DNA of 64,000 bases from Gnetum montanum (taxonomy: Eukaryota > Streptophyta > Gnetopsida > Gnetales > Gnetaceae): NCBI GenBank assembly GCA_015680685.1, contig MNCI01005415.1, positions 89,431-153,430 of the forward strand, given 5' to 3'. Within the stretch, counting starts at the first letter, position 1, and the number at the start of each line of letters is the position of its first letter. Shown one piece after another: positions 1 to 9,800 of this stretch. Made by a program: the position numbers and the translations under genes. A model generated the notes under the pieces. The model did no database searches and was not told the origin of the DNA. It worked only from the letters and a program-made list of their open reading frames with translations.

Positions 1-846
1 ATTGAACTTGGATGCTTGAGATGTGAGTTGAAAATAGGTGAGGCAAAAGATTTGCAACTTCTCCAACCTGGTAAGCAAACATTTGTTAGAATACTCTGTC
101 TTTTGAAATAGAACATTGCATCTTCGCTTCCAAATATAATATAAAATAGTAGGCCTAATAACTTTCCATAGAAAATTAAGATTATATGGCTATTGATGCA
201 TTTGGTAATAAGGGCATGGGATGGAAAGGTTAATGTGCACTTCACTTGTGGAAATTCTTTTTAATATTTAAACTATTAGGGAATGAGTAAGGTCTAATTT
301 GGACAAGTTTGTATTCACCAATACATTCACTGATGATGTTCAAAGAAAGTTCATCCCATAATGCATACTGTTGCTTATCATTGTCATCATTGCTCTCTTT
401 TGGGTTGATGGAATTTGTGGTTGGGATTTTCTTCTTGAAGCTTCACTTTAGACCCCTACTCTATGTTTACATTATTGATAGCCAAGTGAATCACACTATC
501 ACTATGGATGATGATTTGACCTCCCTTATAAGGAAGGTCAAGTTCTTGATGGATGGGTGAGGATAGAACCTATAATTGAGCCAACCAGGGTCTTCTTAGG
601 ATACAGTTGAATCCTAGTGTCTACTCCACCATCAAGAAATTTGTAGTTATGGGAAATTTCTCCCCTAGCACAAAATCTAGGAAGATGAACAGCTTGATTG
701 CAACTCTAGATTTGTTAAAAGACTTGAGGGTAGTTATTGATGTAGGCTGTATCTACTTAGTTAGGACCAAGAATTCAATAATGGTGCATGGGATGGTGTT
801 AGTTGTAACTTCATCTTAAATGCACTTTAAATGCCTTAAACATATG
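1..846 (-). pseudogene. E0 protease/linker region, left part, degenerate
   Basis: Degenerate minus-strand internal sequence of the oldest element, E0. Positions about 480-800 align by eye with the protease region of E2 at about 29200-29550: both contain a CCTCCTTATAAGG/CCCTCATAAGGTAGG-like stretch and, further right, the same order of recognisable words. No open frame of useful length survives. E1 inserted right after position 846, so this fragment continues at 17985. The rest of E0 (pol and its 3' LTR) lies to the left, outside the window. Confidence 0.6.
842..846. repeat. TSD of E1, left copy (ATATG)
   Basis: The five bases before the E1 5' LTR are ATATG. The same five bases follow the 3' LTR at 17985-17989, as expected for integrase-made target duplications. 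Confidence 0.9.
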
Positions 847-1389
847 TGAAACACTGTGAAAAATTTGCGAGTCGGCCTCATGCAAAGATTCGCAATTCAA
901 GCAAGGGCATAGGTTAGAATTCCAGAAAGGAGACTAAGACAGAGCAACACCAAGAGGCCCATAGCATCGAGTCCTCGACTTCTTGTGCAGATTCCTAATC
1001 TTTCTATGCTTTTTTATGTTTATGCTACGTCATGCAACGTAGCGTAATGATGCTTAGCGTGACTTTGCTTAAACACAATCCGACATTAGAAGGATAGTTG
1101 CTTCGGCATAGGGAGAAGCTTAAGCAGTGTGATATGCGGCTTCTTGTGTATTTTGCTAAGTCTTTTTGTTCAAGGCCAGGTTTATGCTCTGCTACGCACG
1201 GTAGCATAATAAGCTCCAGAATAGTCAAAGGTAAAGTCTAAGAAAGTGCGACTGCTCATCATACGCTCATCACGCAACGCAGCCTATCATAGTGTATTGC
1301 GTCGCCAAGCTAGACATCGTTTACGCTTCATTATGCGCGGCTACATATGCAAGCGTAGAACAGCTTGAATCTATTGCTGCCATGTTATG

Positions 1390-1425
1390 TTACGCTCATG
1401 CACGCAACGCAGCGTGATGAGCGTA
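1390..1425. promoter_or_regulatory. Inverted repeat in E1 U3
   Basis: TTACGCTCATGCACGC is followed by GCGTGATGAGCGTAA, an imperfect inverted repeat with one unpaired base and a short loop. The 3' LTR has the same structure at about 17074-17110. It lies about 180 bp upstream of the TATA-like box. Its function is unknown. Confidence 0.5.
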
Positions 1426-1476
1426 ATATAGCCCAAAGACAGTTGAGACATGTCCGACGTGCACCTTTTCTTCACG

Positions 1477-1506
1477 CGCACAATATGCGAATGAGCATAT
1501 TGTGCG
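1477..1506. promoter_or_regulatory. Perfect 12-bp hairpin in E1 U3
   Basis: CGCACAATATGC, a six-base loop, then GCATATTGTGCG. All 12 pairs are perfect and the identical hairpin is kept in the 3' LTR at 17160-17189. It lies about 100 bp upstream of the TATA-like box. It may be a palindromic factor-binding site; that is inference. Confidence 0.55.
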
Positions 1507-1607
1507 TAGTCATGAAGTTTGACATAAAAATGGTCAAACCAACAGTACTCGAAACATGCGGGACACACGTCATCAGGGTTGCGCCTTTTCCACGGAGCAT
1601 CGAAACC

Positions 1608-1615
1608 CATAAATA
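1608..1615 (+). promoter_or_regulatory. TATA-like box of E1 5' LTR
   Basis: CATAAATA followed by CCCCAG. The matching site in the 3' LTR (17291-17298) reads TATAAATA, so the 5' copy has probably mutated by one base. Transcription would start some 30 bp downstream, leaving an R-U5 region of about 660 bp. Confidence 0.6.
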
Positions 1616-2305
1616 CCCCAGTTGACAAAGATACAGGGGTTGGCAAATCAGAAAAGCACAGGCATTTTTCTGAGCACTTATCACCTTTCGAGCAGACATA
1701 CAGAGAGCAGTGCTTTGGCAATTTTTGACAGCATCACCTTCTGGTAGAAACAGAGCAGAGTTCACTTTGAGTACCGGCAACAGGAGTAATCGGTCTGCTG
1801 GGGAAGACTCTATTGGTCAGAAACAATTGATCGGTAGGCGTCAAAGCTTGACCTTCCTTGCATCCCGACTTTAGCCTTCGAGGTAGATCGGACTTCTGTT
1901 TGGATAGTTTTCTTGTTGTTTTGTGCATTGCTTCACATCCAGTAATCGGGGTCTCCCCAGTGTAACGAGATATACGAAATACACATTTTTTTTAGTCAAA
2001 GCGTAGATCTTGAAACTATGTTTTTCTCTCATGCCAGCCTCCTCTTATCGTGTTTAGCGTTATCATCGTTGCAATTCATCTACATCATTTTCCCCCTGTT
2101 TTTTTGATTCCTCGAATCAGATCGTTTCACCAAACATTCATCGGTTTACTGATTAGTAAGTCCCTGTCTGATCGACAAGACCATTCAGGGCTCCGTGGAT
2201 TCGTTTTTCCAGCATAGCCCTCGCACGGATCCGTGGTTAAAACTGTGTACATGGAATTTGTTCAGTATTTTCCAGCTGTAGACGTTTTCTATCATTACAG
2301 TTTTT

Positions 2306-2323
2306 TGGCGCTAGAAGGAGGGC
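2306..2323 (+). other. E1 primer-binding site
   Basis: TGGCGCTAGAAGGAGGGC, starting seven bases after the LTR. TGG is the complement of a tRNA CCA end. The same or nearly the same 18-mer lies next to an LTR at five other places in the window (42082, 50529, 54126, 57019, 61720, all minus strand). I cannot assign it to a plant tRNA from memory. Confidence 0.85.
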
Positions 2324-2542
2324 CTGAACCTCCGATTCGAACATTTCGGGTAGCCCTGTTAGCGATCTATACCCTAAACCGCAGACGTAATACCTCTAGG
2401 GAAGTTTACGGTCAACTGCGTGGTATAGATTGGTCGCAAGGATGATTTCTTCGAAATCCTACAGGGTAGAAAGCCTTTTTGTGCTTTTGTTGCCATCCAT
2501 CTCTTAGATCTGATTACCAGTTACCATTAACTTCATTGATCA
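2324..2542 (+). other. E1 5' leader
   Basis: The untranslated leader between PBS and the first gag ATG. Unlike the leaders of E2 and E3 it has no tandem array. I see no ORF or clear structure; a packaging signal would be expected here, but none can be named. Confidence 0.5.
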
Positions 2543-4910
2543 ATGGATTCCTTGTACACAACCACAACTGCCATGGTCCCTACCGATCTGGGTGCCACAT
2601 CTCTGGGACCATTGCGTCGATAGTTACGGCTTCAGGGAAAAGAGCCCCTCTTCACAGTTATAACCCCTGAAGAATATAACTTCATATGTGTTAAGATCTA
2701 GGCGAATCTGGCTCTCAGCCGAGCTAAACTCGAAGCGAAGTGAAAATTTGAGGTGGTCCACCGAGGGGGCCAGGACTTCAAACCAACAGCCTACGACATC
2801 ATCCCCTTGACCGAACACCAACATCAACTCATTACACAGTTGGTCATGGCCAAGGGCCAGGTGGCACAAGTTGTGTTGGAGCCTCAGCATGGGGAAGAGG
2901 AAGAGGATGAATTGGCAGCCCAGTCGGAACATTCATTCCATACTCTGAGCCCCCAAACGTATATAAATCCCTTGTTTCCTTTCAATGGAGAAGTCACACC
3001 TCTTGACCCAGCCATGACCGCGCAGATGCATTTCCTTGCCATGCCGTAGGCCACTGCGTAACCGTCTGGGCTGCAAGTACAAATGCCCCATAATAACATG
3101 GGGGCGGTCTCGTCACCATGGGTACTTAGCATCCCAGTGATGATCCCGGTGACCGTTGTGCCCCACTTCATTCCTCAGATACAATCCCACAACATACCCA
3201 CAACGCGCCTGGCGCAGACCTTGTTGCTTCCGCCCCCTCTGACCCAACAGATTACCGCGGCCGTTCGGCCACAAACTTAAGCCCAACAGCCTGCCGCAGG
3301 TCAGTGGCCAAACCCGGCGGTGCAACAAACCCAGTCTGTGGTGTACGACGTGCAACCCCTAGTTGCACTCGCAACTTATGTTCCACAGGGGGTACCCCAG
3401 TATCCTCANCGCACAAACACCCCCGCCAATAGGCCTGGACCAAGCCTTCCAGCTGATACAGACTCTTACCGAAGAGGTTCGATGCCTCAAAGCCGCTGGT
3501 GCTGACACCATTCAGATCATGGACTTTTATCAGGATGATCCAATTAGTCCAGCGGTTCCTATGCTGACATTGCTGCCGGGGATGTCCTTGCCTCATTTCA
3601 CCAAGTATAATGGGGAGGGAGATCCCAACACGCACTTGATCACGTTTAGATCTGAGTCCTTGTTGTTGCAACTGTGGCCACACACTATCATCCGAGTCTT
3701 TGCGATGTCTTTAACAGGGAAAGCTTTGGATTGGTACCGAGCCCTCCCACGTTCTTCCATCTCAACCCTGGAAGAACTACTGACCCAATTTTTTACCCAC
3801 TTCAAATACAATTTGAAATTGGAAGTCACACTGCATCAGCTTATGGGGGTGAAACAAGACCTACTCGAGCCCGTCCAAAAGTTTATACAGCGCTGGAATG
3901 CTACCTTGAATGAGATCCGCGAGCCGATCGCGGACTCACATATGCTGGCGATGTTCAAGGGAGCAGTCAATGACTTCATTAAGTCAAAGTTGTACTACCT
4001 TTCCCCCAATTCTTTACATCAGGCCTTCGCTCAAGTTAGAAGCATCCAAGATGCTGTGGAGGCCAGCAAAGACCCGGCGTATGTTGCCTATAGGAATGCA
4101 CATAACAAGAACAAAGACAAAGGCAAAGCAACGACAACGACAGTAGCTGCAATGATTGAGAATACAAAGATGAAGAACAAAAATGCACCCACGGTGCCTC
4201 CTGAAACCATGGCTGGTGCCGACACCAGCCAAAACACAACTACCCCTGAAGGGCCCCCCCAGCCTAAGCCAAACTTTGAGCGTAAGGATCGCTCAAAGTA
4301 CACGGCATTACCTATAAAGCATTCTGAACTGCTAAAACAACTGTTAGGGGTAGGGCACATTCAACCTAAGAAGGTGTCTGACGAGGCTCTGAAGCGTCAC
4401 AGACGTCATTGTGAACGAAAGAACCCTTCTCTAGCCTTGCCTAACGAACCACCACTTCCAAGATCTTTTAGGCTAAACCGTTTTTATGACTACCACCAGC
4501 TATGTGGTCATGATACGGATTACTGTTGGGCGTTGAAAGATGACATTCAACGTATGCTGGATGAAGGTTCACTCAAGTTAGACAATAGCAACCCGACACG
4601 TCCGGAAAACCAAACATTACACGTCTATAAGGACCCGTTGAATGCAAACGATGATCCTTATACAATCACTGTGGTGAGTACGGTCAGTGAGAAAAGGGAA
4701 CCGCCAAAACAACCTTTTATTTTGCGTGTCCCTGCCAACTCACAAAGGGGGAAAACCATTTCATCGGTAGCCAGTGGGGTCTCGAGGCCGCCCTTCATTA
4801 TACAGGCACCTTCTCGGGTACACTCTCAGTCACACAGCAATGGCCAAGCCACGGCCTCGTCCGCACCCACGCCCAAAGTGCCCTTCATTATCAGGGCCCC
4901 AAAACCATAG
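2543..4910 (+). pseudogene. gag: E1 gag (capsid polyprotein), degraded
   Basis: Gag forms the virus-like particle of the element. The frame starts at ATG 2543. An N-terminal domain contains EEYNFICVKI and DFKPTAYDIIPLTEHQHQLI, which recur in E2, E3 and E0. A Pro/Gln-rich stretch follows, then the retrotransposon gag domain at about 3590-4080 with LDWYRALPRSSISTLEELL and PVQKFIQRW. A knuckle-like HQLCGHDTDYC lies near 4495, where E3 has an extra upstream Cys (FCDYHQ), so one ligand seems lost here. Stops interrupt the N-terminal part (TAG, TAG, TGA before 2753; more at 3047 and later). The reading frame shifts by one near 3400, next to the ambiguous base at 3409, so the shift could be a sequencing error. 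From 3363 to 4910 the frame is open for 515 codons. The TAG that ends it is a C-to-T change of a CAG seen in the neighbouring repeat units. Confidence 0.85.
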
Positions 4911-5125
4911 GCACCTTCTCAGGTACACTCTCAGTCACACAGCAATGGCCAAGCTGCGGCCTCATCCGCGCCCATGCCCAAAGCGCCCTTCATTATCAGG
5001 GTGCCAAAACCACAGGAACCTTCTCGGATGTACTCTCAGTCACGCAGCAACAGCCAAGCTGCAGCCTCGTCCACACCCAAGGCGCCCTTCATTATCAGGG
5101 TGCCAAAACCACAGGTTGCTCCTCT
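4776..5125 (+). repeat. Tandem repeats coding the PFII-P motif in E1 Gag linker
   Basis: About three copies of a unit of roughly 110 bp, each coding for the pattern PFIIRxPKP, xPSxVHSQSHSN, GQAxASS. They lie in the same frame as gag and protease. E2 and E3 carry other versions of the same short motif (PFVI and PYVV followed by xxP) at the same place in the polyprotein. Confidence 0.7.
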
Positions 5126-5408
5126 CATGTAGGGGCATACCTCCAACCAAAAGCGTCAACCCTCACCTCCCAAACAAAAGCGAGAGGATACATTAATTAA
5201 CGCAACGAAAGACCACTCTACGCTCGGCTTCCCTAAGCCTAGGCCCCTGGCTTCTGTGCCTTCACCTGCGCCTCAGGGGCAGGATAAAGGTGCAGAAACG
5301 CAGCCACCTTCTCTTGGCAAGAAAAAGAGCAACCCTCTGACTAACACCGTTCCACCTCGGGAGATCCGTCTCTTGGGCCTAATGGAAGAGGACAAGGGGG
5401 AAAAATAG

Positions 5409-6296
5409 CCTAGCCAAGAGAAGGACCTCCTTGATGCATTTACGCAAGTTAAACAAGCTCTCAAACAAAAAAACACAACGCTGAGTCTTTATGACCTGCT
5501 CATGATGTCTCGAGAACACCGTGAGGCTATGGTTTGCATGCTGACATCCATATCAGTGGATGAAAGATTGCCAGTGGAGGAGGAAGCGATACATGCTGTC
5601 ATGTTTTCTTCCAAAGCTAAGCAACCTACACCTTCCTCGCTGACTTTCCATGATGGGTCTATCAAAGATGATCCTAAGAAAGGTCAGGTAACCACTGAAC
5701 CTATGTTTATCACTATCCGGGTCGGTCAATACCGGATCCGGAGAGTACACGTGGATGATGGCGCAGCTACCAACGTCATTCCCTATTCCATCATGGATAG
5801 GCTGGGTCTGGTCGATCAGATCACACCCACGGCGATGGCCTGCATAAAATCGTTCAATGGAGCATGGGTTCAGCTTAAGGGGACAGTGCGTATTGAGTTT
5901 GTGGCGGGGAATCAATTCCCAATGGAAGCCACTTTCTTAGTCGTCGAGGAGATGCTAGGGTTCAACCTGATCTTGGGGAGGTCATGGTTAGCTCAGCTGA
6001 GGGCAGTTTCATCACCGATACACCAAGAGATACATCTCCCCTATGTCGGAGTGGAGGTTGTGATACGCGGTGACAAAATCACCCCCAGGACCATCAATAA
6101 CATTGAAGAAGAATGGGGTTCGGAGATAGAAATGACTGATGATCAAACCCGTCTCGAAACCCCTCAACAAGTTGATAGCAATAATGACGGTCTAGCTTGG
6201 GCTGACCTGCCATTTCTGGATGGCAGCGTAGAGGAGTCCAACCATAAGTCTCCTTGCCCTTACATGATGCTCAACGTAAAGGCCATCAAAAGATAA
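5409..6296 (+). CDS. E1 protease (retropepsin-like) region
   Basis: Same frame as gag after the TAG at 5406-5408, then open to the TAA at 6294-6296; the first ATG is at 5502. The region starts with a conserved segment (QALKQKNTTLSLYDLL) that is also found before the protease of E2 and E3. The aspartic protease follows: PMFITIRVGQYRIRRVHVDD, active-site triplet DDG at 5754-5762, then the downstream motif FNLILGRSWL, which matches the ILG-R motif of retropepsins. The usual triplet is D-T/S-G; DDG occurs in the E2 and E3 relatives too. The enzyme would cut the Gag-Pol polyprotein in the particle. A tail of about 90 residues ends before the antisense gene region. Confidence 0.8.
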   Translation, partial: PSQEKDLLDAFTQVKQALKQKNTTLSLYDLLMMSREHREAMVCMLTSISVDERLPVEEEAIHAVMFSSKAKQPTPSSLTFHDGSIKDDPKKGQVTTEPMFITIRVGQYRIRRVHVDDGAATNVIPYSIMDRLGLVDQITPTAMACIKSFNGAWVQLKGTVRIEFVAGNQFPMEATFLVVEEMLGFNLILGRSWLAQLRAVSSPIHQEIHLPYVGVEVVIRGDKITPRTINNIEEEWGSEIEMTDDQTRLETPQQVDSNNDGLAWADLPFLDGSVEESNHKSPCPYMMLNVKAIKR

Positions 6297-6880
6297 TTGT
6301 GTATCAATGGTTGAACGATGGTCTTTGCGTACATTATCTTCTTCTTAACGGGTTATCATGGTTACTACTTAGCAATTTTATTTCACATATTTCCACCTTA
6401 CCTTTGTTTTCGGTTTTTACGTTGGTCATTTACCTTTACGCTGTTGTCTTTTTCATACGTATGGTATTCACGTTTCTTGATCGCTTTAGCATAATTACGC
6501 AAAATACTGTACTGGAATCATTTACGCTTTCTATAGTATGCTTTGGCCCACAACGGCCTTAAACTAGTTACACAGAATTGTACTATGACTCTTTACGCTT
6601 GATTACACAGCACGCCCGTAATGGCCCTAAACTAGTCGCTAAGTTACGCAGAATCATGTAACGGCCCGCGATGGCCTTAAACTAGCAATTACGCTCTATC
6701 ACTATCACTTAGGTGAAATTTTCAACAATTACGCTTACACTCTACAGGAAAAATGCAAAAAGGAATAAAAAAATCTGTAACTGACATTTAACACATCCAC
6801 CAGGTTTTATAACACGTCTTTTCAGTCATTCGTAAAATGATATTGTACTCGGCATCAATAAAAATATGCGTAAATTATAA
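6297..6880. other. E1 segment between protease stop and antisense gene stop
   Basis: AT-rich, with many ATTACGC words. It contains a motif array at 6541-6690. It would serve as 3' flank for both the sense protease frame and the antisense gene. I see no other gene in it. Confidence 0.5.
6541..6690 (-). repeat. Motif array M downstream of E1 antisense gene
   Basis: Three minus-strand copies of CTAGTTTAAGGCCAT followed by a few bases and GGGC, at about 6544-6567, 6611-6633 and 6664-6687. Similar copies flank the antisense genes of E2 and E3 and fill the integrase-to-LTR interval, always on the strand opposite to the element. Confidence 0.7.
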
Positions 6881-9800
6881 TTACGCATTTCCTCTACTGC
6901 CATTATCACCGGTATCTCTTAAGTTCGGATCCAACGCTAGTGGATCGTCCTCCAATGGGCCGTCGTTTTTGGGAATCATTCTTTCACGAAGAATGCCCTC
7001 TTCACGAGGTCCTCGTCCCGGTGTCGGCTCCACGGGAAGATGCTCTTCACCATCGTATTCTTCTCCTCCTTCTTCTCCTTCCTCTGCTTCTTCCTCCGCT
7101 TCTTCTTCTGCTTTGGCCGCTCCCTCTGCTAACTCCTCAGCTTGTTCTTCTTCCCCATCCTTGGCTGGTACCTGAACACAGTAAGCACATTAGCTACCTA
7201 AGACTTAACATCATAATTAGAAACACAAACTAAGTAGTGCATAAACTCACCTGTGACGGCCTTGCTTCCACAGCAAAGGGAAGCTTGTCTAGGCCAGTCC
7301 ACAGGCGCTCCATAATCTCTTCCTCCGTTAGATCTGGCCATACATCCTCTCCTAAAGTAGCTCCGGCCTTCACTTTTCCTTTCTCCACACTGCTCCAGCA
7401 GGGTGGGTCTGGGAAGAAAGTAGGGATTGAAGCCTGACCCCCATGGAGAGTCATCGCCCTTTCGGGGGATGCACTTATAGTCACCTACTCCTTGAACTTC
7501 TTGAAAGCTTCAGAAGCTTCGATGACATCCAGGAAGACTTCCAAGGACTGGGCCCTGATGGCAAGATCACGGTAGAGTTTCCGATAAGCAATACTCTCCC
7601 GCTTGTACAAGTGCTTGTGGTCCTTCTCCTTCTGCCCTCACTCTTGCACGCTTGCACAATAATCCCTCCAGTCTTGGCTTTTCTGGGCTAAGAGTTCTAT
7701 CTGCATCCATTGTTCGACTAACACTTGACTGGTCTGTACTCTGTTTTTGATGGCTGTCCAATACCGGGAGTGGTCAACAACAGTGGTACATCAGTCTTCA
7801 TCCCTTGTCGCTTGCGCTTGTAGGAAGTTGCACTGTGATTTTAAGTCTCTGACCTCTTTGGTTAGAGACTCAACCCTCTACTCTGACTTCTACAACCTTT
7901 TCCAGAAATTCTCATTTACGCCCCTACTTTCCCATAAGGAGTGTGTCGAGCGTAACGCACATTTACGCAATTCTTCATAAATGTGACGTGGCACGGTTGC
8001 TTCATTGGATGGTGGCTCCACTCTATCTAGATCAATGGGCTCCGTGGGATCCCATCGTAGGCAAGCTCCTAACAGAAACAATCATCAAATGGTAATGACG
8101 CATTACCGCTAAGTAATACCACAGACCTATTATGACCATAACGTACCAGCCCCAGGTTCGATGCGCTCCAGGCACTCGATCATGTCACTGACAACGCCCT
8201 CCATGAAGAAAAATTTGTCAGGGAAGTCTCTTCACATTTTGCTCATAGAGACATACGTGGATGCGTCCTCTTCTCCTGTAGTGTAATTCCGTCAGACCCT
8301 TCATCTATTTATAAAATCTTTCAAACTCACTAAAACATTCATTACCTCTACCGGTGATAGTGGCAACTTCACCGACATCTTTAGTCACCCTTTTCCTTTC
8401 ACGCACTTGAGCCTGTGCGTCGCTGGTTCCAGTAGCTAGGGCCTCCTCATGCACCAAAGCCTGTATGTGGCTCACGCTAATAGCTAGGGCCTCTTCTTCC
8501 AAAATCGAGGCCCCCTCCCTACGAATTAGTGTTACTGCCCCCGTCTCAGGGGTTAGTTTTTCCGTAATTTTTACTAGTCCTATCATAGCACCTTAGTATA
8601 TCATTACAAAACATCTAAACAAAAATGCTGCGTAATACAATTTCTGCACGCTTACCAAGCGGAGGCTTACTCCACTGAACTTTGACCGCCACAGTTCGGC
8701 CTGCGTCACTCTCCGGGGCCTTGGCTATGCGGAGCCTTTTACGCTGAGCTGCAGGTTCTACGATTTCTTCTGCCAGACATTTCCCTCATGAGGCATCACC
8801 GGTGTAGGTAGCCATTATCCTGCCTACGCTGTCGAGACCTCACACTTGGGGCGCCGTGAAACCCTTAGTTGTTATAGACAATAACTCCCTGATCCCTTTC
8901 GGAAGATCCTGCCCACGAGTAGTGCTGAGGATGTGGGCAATCCAAGGTCTGGATAGCTGGTCTCGATCTTGCTGTACCCAAACCCCATTCCTTTGGATGA
9001 TCATAAACTCAGCAAACTGCCGGAGGCAAGCTATGAAGAAGGCGTATTATACGTTGAAATGGGACTCAAGCTTCTGGCGAAGCTTGATCATCTCATTACG
9101 TAGTCCTTTGGCAAAATAGCTTGCCCAATTGAACTAGGTTCCCTCCTCCAGAACCTCTCGCATAATACGGGTCTGTTCTATAGAAAAGAACTTCCCCTGT
9201 GAGAGAGTTTTAGGAAAGGTCCAGGCCAGGAAAAGGGGATAAAGCGTCTTGGAAACACCCATCTAAAATTTTTCGCAAGGAAACCATTTGGTTTCGTTCG
9301 GGATCCTCACCCACTCCTTCAGCCAATTCTGGAAGGCAACGCTCCTCTTCACCTTCTCACTTACAGGAGGGCCATCTGAGGGGACACCAAAGAGGTCTGC
9401 GAAGAGCTGAGCGTCGATGTTAAAGCTTACACGCACGTTATGTACACGTGTCCAGAAACGCTCGGCCTTTTCATTGATGGAGTTGACCAGGATCAGCATT
9501 TCACTGGCGGGGACATCAGGAGTCGCAGCCAAAAATAGGTGCATTAGCCCTGCTACTCGGATCTTGGAGGTCACCGTGACTGGGGCCGCTGAGTGGCCAA
9601 GCCAGCGCTGTGCATCCTTGATGTTGCCGTAGCAAACGAGGACGGCATTCACCTCGTGGCTGGAAATTGTAAGGGTAATCTCTCGAGATTCCCTAACTGC
9701 ACAGCATGAAACGCAAATTAAACCAAAACACTATTACGCAATGTCCATAATTTACAATTATATTACATAATAACTAACTACACAACAACCTTACCGGGGC

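Larger units (their letters stand above)
847..2299 (+). repeat. E1 5' LTR
   Basis: Aligns along its whole length with 16530-17984. It starts TGAAACAC and ends ATTACA. U3 is rich in TTACGC/GCGTAA and ACGCAACGCAGCG words between about 1020 and 1430; a TATA-like CATAAATA follows at 1608-1615. The PBS starts seven bases after the LTR end. Confidence 0.93.

Noticed and set aside
309-819. Plus-strand ORFs at 309-560 and 607-819 as genes
   Set aside because: They lie opposite to the degenerate protease region of E0 and have no homologues in the other copies.
1371-1780. Minus-strand ORFs in the LTRs of E1 (also 17054-17404)
   Set aside because: They are in U3/R of an LTR and are duplicated simply because the LTR is. 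Coding is not supported.
4908-5408. Three in-frame TAG codons between gag and protease of E1 as programmed readthrough sites
   Set aside because: The first is a C-to-T change of the CAG present in the neighbouring repeat units, and the contexts differ. Simple decay explains them.
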